Shown here piece by piece: positions 37,388 to 43,960 of a DNA stretch of 64,000 nt (the first letter of the stretch is position 1; the number at the start of each line of letters is the position of its first letter). Source of the DNA: Aquimarina spinulae (lineage in GTDB: Bacteria; Bacteroidota; Bacteroidia; Flavobacteriales; Flavobacteriaceae); NCBI RefSeq assembly GCF_943373825.1, contig NZ_CALSBP010000002.1:3399501-3463500 (forward strand), written 5' to 3'. The notes beneath the pieces are model-generated. The model was not told the origin of the DNA. It saw only the letters and a program-made list of their open reading frames with translations, and did no database searches. Position numbers and translations under genes: made by a program.

Positions 37388-38500
37388 ATGCCCAAAGCAA
37401 AATCAAACTCTTTAAGTATACTGGCGCTCCAAAAATTCAAGAAGAATTTTTGGGGCGTCTTGAGTTTTTATTTTATTGTTCTTTGTGCAATTATAGCGAT
37501 TTTTGCTTATGTATTGGCTCCCGATGATTCTCAGAATGCAAATCAGATGCATTTATCTATTCATTCTAAACCTCCCGGGTTTGAAGTTAAAATGCTCACT
37601 ATTCCTTCTCAGGACGTATCTGATCAATCCTTTTTAAATAAAATCTTTTTTGGAGAAAAAAATACAGATACAGAGATCCCTATTGACCGATATACCATAC
37701 AAAATAATACAATAGAAATTTCCCCTTATAGTGAGGGAGAGGTTATAGAACTGTCAAAAGAAATCAAATTTGAACGTTTTCCTAAAGGATTAACAACGCA
37801 AGAAATTACAGATACCTATATAGAAACACAGACCTTTATTCTGGGTACCGATAAATACGGAAGAGACTTGTTAAGTAGAATGTTGGTCGGTATTAGGATT
37901 TCATTTTCTATTGGCTTTGTGGCTGTGCTAATTTCACTGATTCTTGGGATATCGTTAGGGGCTATCGCTGGATATTACGGAGGTAAAGTAGATGCTATGA
38001 TCATGTGGTTAATAAATGTTACTTGGTCAATACCTACATTATTATTGGTTATTGCTATTACTTTGGCCCTGGGAAAAGGGTTTTGGCAGGTTTTTATTGC
38101 GGTTGGGTTAACCATGTGGGTAGAAGTGGCTCGTGTAGTTAGAGGACAGGTATTAAGCGTAAAACAAATGCAATATGTGACTGCTGCAAAAGCATTAGGA
38201 TTTACCAATTTTAGAATTATCACAAAACATATACTACCCAATAGTTTAGCACCGGTAATTGTAATTTCTGCAGCGAACTTTGCAGGAGCTATTCTTATCG
38301 AAAGTGGTTTGAGTTTTCTGGGAATAGGAGCACAACCACCAATGCCAAGTTGGGGTGCGATGATCAAAGATCATTATTCTTATATCATCTTAGGTAAAGC
38401 ATATCTTGCCATTATACCTGGATTAGGTATTATGAGTCTGGTAATGGCATTTATGCTAATAGGAAATGCACTAAGAGATGCATTAGATGTGAAAGGGTAA
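37388..38500 (+). CDS. DppC/OppC-type ABC transporter permease, orphan
   Basis: A 370-residue inner-membrane permease of the peptide/nickel ABC uptake family. It has an N-terminal TM (residues about 22-42), a long periplasmic insert (45-160), a GTDKYGRDLLSRMLVGIRIS signature in two parts, then five TM helices with the EAA-type loop (AAKALGFTNFRIITKHILPN) that contacts the ATPase. No ATPase, substrate-binding protein or DppB partner is nearby, so partners must be encoded elsewhere. The last 70 bases are duplicated at 39085-39154. Confidence 0.92.
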   Translation: MPKAKSNSLSILALQKFKKNFWGVLSFYFIVLCAIIAIFAYVLAPDDSQNANQMHLSIHSKPPGFEVKMLTIPSQDVSDQSFLNKIFFGEKNTDTEIPIDRYTIQNNTIEISPYSEGEVIELSKEIKFERFPKGLTTQEITDTYIETQTFILGTDKYGRDLLSRMLVGIRISFSIGFVAVLISLILGISLGAIAGYYGGKVDAMIMWLINVTWSIPTLLLVIAITLALGKGFWQVFIAVGLTMWVEVARVVRGQVLSVKQMQYVTAAKALGFTNFRIITKHILPNSLAPVIVISAANFAGAILIESGLSFLGIGAQPPMPSWGAMIKDHYSYIILGKAYLAIIPGLGIMSLVMAFMLIGNALRDALDVKG

Positions 38501-38503
38501 AAA

Positions 38504-38538
38504 AAATCAGGAGAACTGAATTCCAACGCTCCTGATTT
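38504..38538 (+). terminator. intrinsic terminator after the permease gene
   Basis: A 10-bp stem AAATCAGGAG (38504-38513) with CTCCTGATTT (38529-38538) and a 15-nt loop, just after the permease stop. It may also serve the convergent peptide gene at 38561-38716. Confidence 0.75.
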
Positions 38539-38560
38539 ATAACAAACTTGTTATATTTTA

Positions 38561-38716
38561 TTATGCGAGGTGACAATAACCAATAAAACAAAGATAGTAA
38601 TCATCATCAGGGCAATCTGATCTCCCTCTACACGGGATGCCACCACCGTTAATCGTTTGCTGTTGTTTTTTGTTTAATTCTTGTACTGTGTCAAGATTTA
38701 AAATACTTTGTAACAT
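38561..38716 (-). CDS. GG-leader cysteine-rich peptide P1
   Basis: A 51-residue bacteriocin-type precursor. The leader MLQSILNLDTVQELNKKQQQ ends in TINGGG (Gly24-26), matching the LxxL...EL...INGG pattern of double-glycine signals cut by C39 peptidases. The core of about 25 residues has four cysteines (Cys29, 35, 43, 48) and acidic Asp runs. I chose the ATG at 38716 because the leader starts exactly there, as in the sister genes. It is convergent with the permease gene, and a TATAGAC element lies about 40 bp upstream. Likely secreted and disulfide-bonded; the activity is unknown. Confidence 0.82.
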   Translation of the reverse strand: MLQSILNLDTVQELNKKQQQTINGGGIPCRGRSDCPDDDYYLCFIGYCHLA

Positions 38717-39084
38717 AATTAATGATTTTATAGAGTTAATATTCCCTCAATATATTTATAGACCTGTGAGGTTTTAGTGTCTGTATTTTTATAGTAAATC
38801 AAAATAGCAGTCAATTTTTTATATTATGAAACTCAAGTTTTATTGGTAATACTATGATATTAAAGATAATTACTATGCATAAACTAAACATTATTTAATG
38901 TATTGAATGATTACATGTTTTATGATAGATTCAAGCTTTTTTTTACTCATATACATTGAAATCAATCGAATGGATAAATAAAGAGTAAAAAGAATACTTT
39001 AGGAAGTCTTTTCTGTAAATTAGCTTAATTAGGATAATCTCAATTTTTAGCAAGAGATTTTAAATCAGAAATGGTATTAGACAC
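38717..39084. other. intergenic region upstream of peptide gene P1
   Basis: The part nearest P1 (38756-38795) holds a TTTATAGACCTGTGAGG element followed by GTGTCTGTA, which resembles the element upstream of peptides P6-P9. The remaining bases to 39084 are AT-rich with no frame or structure that I can support. Confidence 0.5.
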
Positions 39085-39154
39085 TATGAGTCTGGTAATG
39101 GCATTTATGCTAATAGGAAATGCACTTCGAGATGCATTAGATGCGAAAGAATAG
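39085..39154 (+). pseudogene. duplicated 3' end of the DppC-type permease gene
   Basis: These 70 bases match the last 70 bases of the permease gene (38431-38500) at all but about six positions and keep the frame to a stop codon. An in-frame ATG would give MSLVMAFMLIGNALRDALDA plus two residues, against the same sequence with D-V-K-G at the end of the permease. It is followed by its own hairpin (39166-39192) and a convergent GG-leader peptide gene, copying the layout of permease end, terminator and peptide P1. It is a remnant of a local duplication, not a functional gene. Confidence 0.88.
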
Positions 39155-39165
39155 AAGATAAAAAC

Positions 39166-39192
39166 CGTGTTGAGCATATAAGACTCAACACG
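39166..39192 (+). terminator. hairpin after the permease remnant
   Basis: A perfect 9-bp stem, CGTGTTGAG (39166-39174) with CTCAACACG (39184-39192), and a 9-nt loop. It is followed by ATTTATTACTTTT on the plus strand. It may serve the minus-strand peptide gene whose stop is at 39204, which would also read into it. Confidence 0.7.
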
Positions 39193-39203
39193 ATTTATTA
39201 CTT

Positions 39204-39404
39204 TTAATTTTGATTCCCGTTTCTTATAGGAGTACTGCCATCTGGGCATAAGCTATTACATGGAGAAGGAATCATTACTGGGATTCCTCTATAATCTCTA
39301 TAAATGCATCTGCAATCATCATTTAGACCACCACCATTAATTGTTCCTTGCTGGCTTTTGTCTAGTTGTTTAACATCGTTTAATTTTAGAATTTTTTTTA
39401 TCAT
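39204..39404 (-). CDS. GG-leader cysteine-rich peptide P2
   Basis: A 66-residue precursor with leader MIKKILKLNDVKQLDKSQQG and processing site TINGGG (Gly24-26). The core of about 40 residues has four cysteines (Cys31, 33, 49, 53), Pro-rich turns and an Asn/Gly tail. Its leader and position (permease tail, hairpin, peptide) pair it with P1, while the core is unlike the other copies. It ends 11 bp from a hairpin. No dedicated modification enzyme is adjacent. Confidence 0.82.
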   Translation of the reverse strand: MIKKILKLNDVKQLDKSQQGTINGGGLNDDCRCIYRDYRGIPVMIPSPCNSLCPDGSTPIRNGNQN

Positions 39405-39439
39405 AATTTATTGATTTTTGGATAATTAAATTTTATTTG

Positions 39440-39482
39440 CCATTGATTAAAGCCGGTTAAATTTGAAATTAACGATCAATGG
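39440..39482. repeat. inverted repeat upstream of peptide P2
   Basis: CCATTGAT (39440-39447) and ATCAATGG (39475-39482) form a perfect 8-bp inverted repeat separated by 27 nt. It lies 36-78 bp upstream of the P2 ATG and could be an operator or leader hairpin. P2 lacks the TATAGAC element seen at other peptide genes. Confidence 0.35.
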
Positions 39483-39530
39483 TATAATCGGATTTTTAGG
39501 ATTAATCAATAGGGGCTATAGGTAAAAAAA

Positions 39531-39550
39531 TCTCTTTTATATAAAAGAGA
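39531..39550 (-). terminator. intrinsic terminator after peptides P4-P3
   Basis: A perfect 20-base palindrome (TCTCTTTTAT and its complement) lies 7 bp past the P3 stop on the minus strand, followed by seven T in the direction of transcription. Confidence 0.8.
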
Positions 39551-39557
39551 ATGTAAT

Positions 39558-39716
39558 TTATATCTGCCCAGAAATAAGAGCTTCTTGGGATATGTCTAAG
39601 TCAATTACGGGTTCACTTGTAAGTGGATCTATTTTTTCCTTTCCTCCTCCAACAACTATTTTTTGCTGGGTTTTGGTAAGTGCGATTTTGTTAGAATTTG
39701 AAATTTTGTTTAGCAT
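39558..39716 (-). CDS. GG-leader peptide P3, cysteine-free
   Basis: A 52-residue precursor: leader MLNKISNSNKIALTKTQQKI, then VVGGG (Gly23-25). The core of about 27 residues lacks cysteine and is acidic, with the segment IDLDISQEALISG. It is a tandem paralogue of P4 (56 bp upstream, probably the same transcript); the two share the first 11 residues and the IDLDISQEALISG block. The ATG at 39716 is the only start that gives the leader. The conserved core suggests a specific function such as a signal peptide or substrate of a processing enzyme, but I cannot name it. Confidence 0.78.
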   Translation of the reverse strand: MLNKISNSNKIALTKTQQKIVVGGGKEKIDPLTSEPVIDLDISQEALISGQI

Positions 39717-39772
39717 TGTTTAACGTTTTAAAATTAAAATGATTTCTCTTATTGAATAGATAAAGAACTCTC

Positions 39773-39931
39773 TTATACGCGTCCAGAAATAAGAGCCTCT
39801 TGAGATATGTCTAAGTCAATTATAGGTTCATTTGTAAGCGGATCTACTTTATGCTTTTTTCCTCCAATAACTATTTTTTGTTGGGTTCTGGTAAGTACGA
39901 TTTTGTTAGAATTTGAAATTTTGTTTAGCAT
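39773..39931 (-). CDS. GG-leader peptide P4, cysteine-free paralogue of P3
   Basis: A 52-residue precursor: leader MLNKISNSNKIVLTRTQQKI, then VIGG (Gly23-24). The core differs from P3 mainly just after the GG (KKHKVDPLTNEPI against GKEKIDPLTSEPV) and at the last two residues, while IDLDISQEALISG is invariant. Most DNA differences are substitutions that keep the frame, which supports real translation. A TTTATAGACATCTGAG element (39968-39983), like that of P6-P9, lies about 40 bp upstream of the ATG and may be the promoter of a P4-P3 unit. Confidence 0.8.
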   Translation of the reverse strand: MLNKISNSNKIVLTRTQQKIVIGGKKHKVDPLTNEPIIDLDISQEALISGRV

Positions 39932-39967
39932 CGTTTAAAGTTTTAAATTAAAATACTTTCTCTACAG

Positions 39968-39990
39968 TTTATAGACATCTGAGTGCTGGT
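39968..39990 (-). promoter_or_regulatory. TATAGAC upstream element of P4-P3
   Basis: TTTATAGACATCTGAGTGCTGG (given here as read on the plus strand, start 39968) shares TTTATAGACA and CTGAG/CTCAG parts with the elements before P6-P9 and lies at the same distance from the ATG. Confidence 0.4.
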
Positions 39991-40158
39991 CTGAGCATTC
40001 TTTACTTCATAATTTTATTAACTATAAAGTGAACTCAGTTTCAAAAGTAATGACGAGCCTTACAATTAAACACCCTGAAAACAGGGTTTTGAAAATTGAC
40101 TAATCATGAAAAGTGGAAGTATGCTATTTTATACCGAATTTGTTTAAGACTATATAAA

Positions 40159-40195
40159 AAAATAAAGAGACCTCTTTGGGAGATCTCTTTATTTT
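40159..40195 (-). terminator. intrinsic terminator after peptide P5
   Basis: A 12-bp stem, AAAATAAAGAGA (40159-40170) with TCTCTTTATTTT (40184-40195), lies 20 bp past the P5 stop on the minus strand and is followed by a T tract in that direction. It probably ends the VKOR fusion-P5 transcript. Confidence 0.8.
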
Positions 40196-40214
40196 AAAAT
40201 TTGAATATAATTTT

Positions 40215-40385
40215 TTAGAAACAAGGTGGTCCTTGCACCCATGTGGTGCCGTTATGATAACAGCAACTTAAAGCAGGGTTACAACCTCTTCTCTTAAAAA
40301 CAAGGGGAGGTATTCCTCCTACTATGTCTTTTTGTTGTTCTTTAGAAAGGCGTTTGGCATGTTTCAATTTTGTGATCTGATTCAT
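40215..40385 (-). CDS. GG-leader cysteine-rich peptide P5, next to the VKOR fusion
   Basis: A 56-residue precursor: leader MNQITKLKHAKRLSKEQQKD, then IVGG (Gly23-24). The core of about 32 residues has a basic KRR segment and cysteines at 35, 41, 42 and 55 (C-x5-CC-x12-C). It starts 30 bp after the stop of the C39-like/VKOR/thioredoxin gene on the same strand and ends at a terminator, so the two are probably one transcript. That makes P5 the best candidate for a direct substrate of that oxidase. Confidence 0.82.
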   Translation of the reverse strand: MNQITKLKHAKRLSKEQQKDIVGGIPPLVFKRRGCNPALSCCYHNGTTWVQGPPCF

Positions 40386-40415
40386 ATCAACAGGTTTTAA
40401 GGTTAAAACTTTTTA

Positions 40416-42005
40416 TTAGGTTTCAAGAGGTTCTCGAACCTCAGAAACGGTATCTTCTTGATTTTCTGTCATCATACTCATAAAGTAGAAAAACTCATTG
40501 TAATTATATTTTTTAGGATATAATGTATTGTTAATAAGCGATGCAGGAGTATAATAGAGATTGTTTTTTTGAGCCCATTCGGATTGTTTTTTCAAAACTT
40601 CGAGATGATTTTGAACGTCTTGAGGGATGCCATATTCTTTTATCCATTTACTATGAGTTCTGTCTGCAAACCACTTGTTATAAGCAATAATAAACTCATC
40701 TGGCCCCTTACTATAATATATTTCTAAAAGGATAAGAGCTATTTGTGTAGCTTTATCATCGGGATCTTCTGTTTTAACATTTAAACGAATACTAATTTGA
40801 AGTTTATCTCCCATAGCTTTTAATACACGCGTGTAAGCCTCAAAAGCATCTTTACAATATCCACACATAGGATTGGTAAGACTAATAATTTTAAAGCTTG
40901 CATTGGGGTTACCTAAAATGATTTCATTTGGGATAGTCGCATTATCTTCGATTTTTTCTGAAATACTAAGTAAATGGTTATAAATCTGCCCATCTCTTTT
41001 GAAATGATTTAGCTTAAAGTTATCGGCTTTAAACTTTTTATTTTCTTTTACTTTTTCTTTAGTATACAAATAAGCTAAAGCAAATAATGATGATAACATT
41101 ATAAAACTAACTACAGCCGAAATATCGATATTAAACGGAATATTAAGTATGGCTATGATAGCTAACCCAAGAGATATAGAACCCATAGCCAAACATACTG
41201 CACACCATTTTTTTACAATTAATGCTTGAGAATAAATAGAATATAAAATAAACGGAATTCCTATTAACGATGGGATAAGTAATATACTATTGAAACCATA
41301 AAATAATTGATATAGTGACATAGAACCAAAGAAAACAATTCCTGCATCAGCTAAAGAAAAATTCTTAAAAAGTTGACCACTATTATTGTTTATAACCTCC
41401 CCACAATTTGTATTTCCGACCGATGTACAAAATTGATGCATAGCTTGTGACTGTATGCCTAGACTTTCTCGTACAGCGAAAAAACTAAAAACAACTCCTG
41501 TAAATGATAATAGTAAAAAGAATGCTTGATTAATATCCCAGGACCTACCGTAAAAAGCAAAAATTAAACTAGCTGCTAGTCCGACAAGTAATACGTTTTG
41601 AATAAGAGATTGATTAGAAATAAGTTTTTGCTTGGCATTATACTCAACAGCAATTACCTTGGGAATCCAAATTTCTTTAAACTCATTAAAAGTAAATTTC
41701 TTTTTTTTAAGGCTGGAGTGTTTAAGTTCTATACTATCACTTTTTTTGATTACCGTAACGATTTCCTCTGCATTTTCTACCGTGATTAATGAAATAAAAC
41801 TTTTGGGCAGTTGATCCAAAGCATCCATAGGAATCTCTACAGCGATATTATCAATATCAAAATAATCTAAAGTATCTGTAATAGATTGAAAACTTGGGTA
41901 ACTGGGGTGTATTTGTAATTGTAGTTCCAGATCCTTTTTGGTATAATTTCCAATTCTGTTTTGGACCAAAACACTTTCTACAATTTTTTCAATAGTATTA
42001 TTCAT
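40416..42005 (-). CDS. C39-like/VKOR/thioredoxin fusion (disulfide-forming membrane oxidoreductase)
   Basis: A 529-residue fusion. Residues 1-125 resemble a C39 peptidase-like domain (HPSYPSFQSITDTLDYF, IPMDALDQLPKSFISLI, FTFNEFKEIW) without the catalytic Cys, so it is probably inactive. Residues about 135-315 form a VKOR membrane domain with a loop pair Cys193-x7-Cys201 and the active site C268-AV-C271. Residues about 345-515 form a thioredoxin/DsbA-like domain with C381-GY-C384. Such fusions generate disulfides in exported proteins and pass electrons to quinone. Its place inside a cluster of Cys-rich GG-leader peptides suggests that it oxidises them, with the dead C39 domain perhaps recognising the leaders (inference). 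Peptide gene P5 follows directly. Confidence 0.9.
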   Translation of the reverse strand: MNNTIEKIVESVLVQNRIGNYTKKDLELQLQIHPSYPSFQSITDTLDYFDIDNIAVEIPMDALDQLPKSFISLITVENAEEIVTVIKKSDSIELKHSSLKKKKFTFNEFKEIWIPKVIAVEYNAKQKLISNQSLIQNVLLVGLAASLIFAFYGRSWDINQAFFLLLSFTGVVFSFFAVRESLGIQSQAMHQFCTSVGNTNCGEVINNNSGQLFKNFSLADAGIVFFGSMSLYQLFYGFNSILLIPSLIGIPFILYSIYSQALIVKKWCAVCLAMGSISLGLAIIAILNIPFNIDISAVVSFIMLSSLFALAYLYTKEKVKENKKFKADNFKLNHFKRDGQIYNHLLSISEKIEDNATIPNEIILGNPNASFKIISLTNPMCGYCKDAFEAYTRVLKAMGDKLQISIRLNVKTEDPDDKATQIALILLEIYYSKGPDEFIIAYNKWFADRTHSKWIKEYGIPQDVQNHLEVLKKQSEWAQKNNLYYTPASLINNTLYPKKYNYNEFFYFMSMMTENQEDTVSEVREPLET

Positions 42006-42147
42006 GTATATCTTGCTTAGGATTATTAGTATGATATTTTCATTCTTAACGAGAGAAATACCACAAATCGTTTAATTTTTAGAATAAAATTTTCTCTAAA
42101 GTAAAGATTTTATTAAGTAAAAAGAGGCGTTATAGACTCAAAAAATA

Positions 42148-42164
42148 TATGGTTAAACCATATT
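42148..42164. repeat. perfect palindrome upstream of the VKOR fusion gene
   Basis: ATATGGTT and AACCATAT are separated by one base, 143 bp upstream of the ATG at 42005. This could be an operator; no regulator gene is adjacent. Confidence 0.4.
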
Positions 42165-42397
42165 TGTGTTGGTTTTGTTTGTGATGTCTAGAACTTAAAA
42201 CACTAATAATAAGTATTTTATGTTTTATTTTGAATTAACTAAATATGATGATGTAAATAGTGTTAATCTTTTATAAAGTTTTAAAAAATAGCTTTCTTAA
42301 TAGCCGTAATAGCGTATTAGAATAGTATGAATCTATAATTTAGGGAATAGAATTTTAGAAGAAAAATTAAGTTTATATAAATAACCGGTGTGGTATA

Positions 42398-42432
42398 AGA
42401 GGATGAATTTCTATGAATTCACCCCCTTTTTT
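42398..42432 (-). terminator. imperfect hairpin after peptide P6
   Basis: AGAGGATGAATTT on the left can pair with GAATTCACCCCCT on the right, with mismatches, followed in plus orientation by six T and in minus orientation by an A/T-rich tail. Related hairpins follow P7 and P9, so it is a conserved part of the repeat unit. Confidence 0.5.
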
Positions 42433-42478
42433 CCTAACTAAAAAATGGCAACTTTTATATATAGTCTACATTGTTTTT

Positions 42479-42658
42479 TTAGACAGGGTAGCCACATACA
42501 TTGTCAATACATCTAGCACCTGTACAACAAGATACGCCATTTTTTCCCTTACTGCATGGAGCGCCATTACAACCACGTCTTCTTCCTCCGTTAATAGATT
42601 GTTGTTCTTTTTTGTTCAATGTTTTACCATTGGTAAGATTTAGAATGTTTAATAACAT
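42479..42658 (-). CDS. GG-leader knottin-like peptide P6
   Basis: A 59-residue precursor. The leader MLLNILNLTNGKTLNKKEQQ plus SINGG gives a 25-residue signal, followed by a 34-residue core. Cysteines at 30, 35, 44, 45, 50 and 55 give C-x4-C-x8-CC-x4-C-x4-C, which satisfies the published inhibitor-cystine-knot spacing (3-7, 3-8, 0-7, 1-4, 4-13). The core begins with a basic RRR and has Gly/Asn-rich loops and the tail GYPV. The leader is almost identical in P7-P9 while the core varies. Probably secreted and disulfide-bonded; function unknown. Confidence 0.85.
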   Translation of the reverse strand: MLLNILNLTNGKTLNKKEQQSINGGRRRGCNGAPCSKGKNGVSCCTGARCIDNVCGYPV

Positions 42659-42690
42659 AATTAAAATTTAATAAATTAATGTATTCCCCC

Positions 42691-42745
42691 GAACTTTTAT
42701 AGACACTCAGGTTATATGTCTCTATGTTTTCACTTATTTGTTTTA
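42691..42745 (-). promoter_or_regulatory. conserved upstream element of P6
   Basis: GAACTTTTATAGACACTCAG followed by GTTATATGTCTCTATG and a TTTTxACTTATTTGTTTT stretch; near-identical copies precede P7, P8 and P9. AGACA and TGTCT (minus-strand view) bracket a CCTGAG core, so a small hairpin is possible. It does not match TTG-N19-TAnnTTTG, so it may be a promoter read by another sigma factor or an RNA leader. Confidence 0.55.
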
Positions 42746-42826
42746 AAGTGATGTGAGTCTTGTTTAGAGTGATGTAACTACTAAAGGCCTATTATCGCGT
42801 TGGTGAAATTATAATGTTATAAACAT

Positions 42827-42874
42827 TATGTTATCCCGATTCTTTGAATAGTCAAGAAATCAGGACAATCTTAT
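42827..42874. repeat. 48-bp exact repeat, copy 1 (upstream of P6)
   Basis: Identical over 48 bases to 44274-44321. The unit folds on itself (TCCCGATT...TCAAGAAATCAGGA, 14 bp with G-T pairs around ATAG). It lies about 170 bp upstream of P6, as the other copy does for P9. Confidence 0.85.
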
Positions 42875-43009
42875 AATTTTTATTTTTTTTGTTTGTGTAC
42901 TATTTAAATTCATATTAAAGGATTTTTTGATCTTGTTATATATGTTGTTGGATCACAGATATTAATGAGAATCTTAACAAGACACCGATGTGTTGATATA
43001 GAGAATAGT

Positions 43010-43045
43010 AAAAGAGGGTGAATTCCTAAGAATCCATCCTCTTTT
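43010..43045 (-). terminator. hairpin terminator after peptide P7
   Basis: A 16-base left arm (43010-43025) and right arm (43030-43045) pair with two mismatches around CTAA; T-rich and A-rich flanks lie on the two sides. It begins 33 bp past the P7 stop. Confidence 0.65.
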
Positions 43046-43077
43046 TATAAGCCAAAAACTAGAGGTTTATGACTCTC

Positions 43078-43257
43078 TTAGGCCCAATAACCACATAAGT
43101 TATTTTGGCAAGTAGTACCTCCACAACAAGGTACATTATTTTTACCACTGCTACATGGATTGCCATTACAGTTATTGGCTCTTCCTCCATTAATAGATTG
43201 TTGTTCTTTTTTGTTCAATGTCTTGCCATTAGTAAGGTTTAAAATGTTTGATAACAT
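43078..43257 (-). CDS. GG-leader knottin-like peptide P7
   Basis: A 59-residue precursor with leader MLSNILNLTNGKTLNKKEQQ plus SINGG and a 34-residue core. Its cysteines (30, 35, 44, 45, 50, 55) have exactly the P6 spacing, with loops NGNP, SSGKNNVP, GGTT and QNNL and the tail GYWA. The leader is unchanged from P6 at 24 of 25 positions. The core differs at many loop residues but at no cysteine, a pattern seen in diversifying toxin-like families. It is transcribed separately, with its own upstream element and terminator. Confidence 0.86.
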   Translation of the reverse strand: MLSNILNLTNGKTLNKKEQQSINGGRANNCNGNPCSSGKNNVPCCGGTTCQNNLCGYWA

Positions 43258-43291
43258 AATTAAAGTTTAATAAATTAATATAGTATTCCCC

Positions 43292-43345
43292 GAACTTTTA
43301 TAGACACTCAGGTATATGTCTCTATGGTTTTACTATTTGTTTTGA
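43292..43345 (-). promoter_or_regulatory. conserved upstream element of P7
   Basis: GAACTTTTATAGACACTCAG then GTATATGTCTCTATG and TTTTACTATTTGTTTT, starting 35 bp upstream of the P7 ATG. It differs from the P6 copy at only a few positions. Confidence 0.55.
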
Positions 43346-43443
43346 AATAGCAGAATAGATTTTGAGTTATTTTTGTTTGATAAAAAATTACCTTTTGTAA
43401 CGAATCATAAATAAATAGAAGGTTTTTAGTATTTTTACAAAAG

Positions 43444-43464
43444 AGACCTCCTTGATAGAGGTTT
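43444..43464 (-). terminator. short hairpin after peptide P8
   Basis: AGACCTC (43444-43450) pairs with GAGGTTT (43458-43464) around a 7-nt loop, ending with a T-rich run (TCTCTTTTG) in the minus direction, 8 bp past the P8 stop. Confidence 0.6.
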
Positions 43465-43471
43465 ATAATTC

Positions 43472-43651
43472 TTAAGTCCAATAACCACATACATTATTAC
43501 GACAGGTAGCACCTCCACAGCAATAGGGATCACCATTTCCATTAATTCTACATGCTCTACCAGCACAGTTATAATGCCCTCCGTTAATAGATTGTTGTTC
43601 TTTTTTGTTCAATGTTTTACCATTGGTGAGATTTAAAATGTTTGATAACAT
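43472..43651 (-). CDS. GG-leader knottin-like peptide P8
   Basis: A 59-residue precursor with leader MLSNILNLTNGKTLNKKEQQ plus SINGG, identical to P7. Core cysteines are at 29, 34, 44, 45, 50 and 55 (C-x4-C-x9-CC-x4-C-x4-C). Compared with P7, the first loop begins one residue earlier and the second is one residue longer. Aromatic residues (HYN, DPY, GYWT) could form a surface patch. The gene has its own upstream element and terminator. Confidence 0.86.
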   Translation of the reverse strand: MLSNILNLTNGKTLNKKEQQSINGGHYNCAGRACRINGNGDPYCCGGATCRNNVCGYWT

Positions 43652-43678
43652 GATTAAATTTTAGAATTAAAATTCCCT

Positions 43679-43732
43679 GAACTTTTATAGACACTCAGGT
43701 ATATGTCTCTATGATTTTACTATTTGTTTTAA
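43679..43732 (-). promoter_or_regulatory. conserved upstream element of P8
   Basis: GAACTTTTATAGACACTCAG then GTATATGTCTCTATG and ATTTTACTATTTGTTTTAAG. The similarity to the P9 copy continues for about 40 bp further upstream (AAGTAACATATAGCTTTCTA). Confidence 0.55.
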
Positions 43733-43794
43733 GTAACATATAGCTTTCTAATAGTTTTGTAAAAACTAGTATGTTATAATTTTTTATGTTTTTG

Positions 43795-43935
43795 TTGGTG
43801 TACTATTTAAATTTATATAAAAGGATTTTTTAACCTTAGTCTATCTCTTGTTAGATCACAAATATTAACAAGGCACAGATGTGTTGACATAGAGAATAAT
43901 GAAAGAGGATGAATTTATAAAAAATCACCCTCTCC
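43795..43935. repeat. long degenerate repeat shared with 42895-43045
   Basis: GTGTACTATTTAAATT, AAAGGATTTTTT, GTTAGATCACA or GTTGGATCACA, and CACxGATGTGTTGA blocks occur in the same order in both stretches. They link the P9-to-P8 and P7-to-P6 spacers and show that a two-gene unit was duplicated. The end of the stretch forms an imperfect hairpin (about 43905-43932) after P9. Confidence 0.65.
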
Positions 43936-43960
43936 TAAATTTCCTCTAACAAGGAAAACT

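Larger units (their letters stand above)
42006..42478. other. intergenic region upstream of the VKOR fusion gene
   Basis: It contains a perfect palindrome at 42148-42164 (ATATGGTT-A-AACCATAT), a TTATAGACTC match to the peptide-gene element at about 42131-42140, and at 42398-42432 an imperfect hairpin that probably ends the P6 transcript. Otherwise it is AT-rich with no frame that I can support and no clean TTG/TAnnTTTG promoter. Confidence 0.5.

Noticed and set aside
39040..39249. A 69-codon minus-strand frame overlapping P2
   Set aside because: It lies antisense to the permease remnant and overlaps the end of the P2 gene. P2 has a full GG leader, so this frame is not real.
40072..40087. Small hairpin ACCCTG-AAAA-CAGGGT followed by TTTT as a plus-strand terminator
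   Set aside because: No plus-strand gene precedes it. The stem is only 6 bp, and it may simply be part of the region upstream of P4.
42413..42643. A 76-codon plus-strand frame
   Set aside because: It is antisense to P6, whose leader and cysteine pattern are shared with three paralogues.
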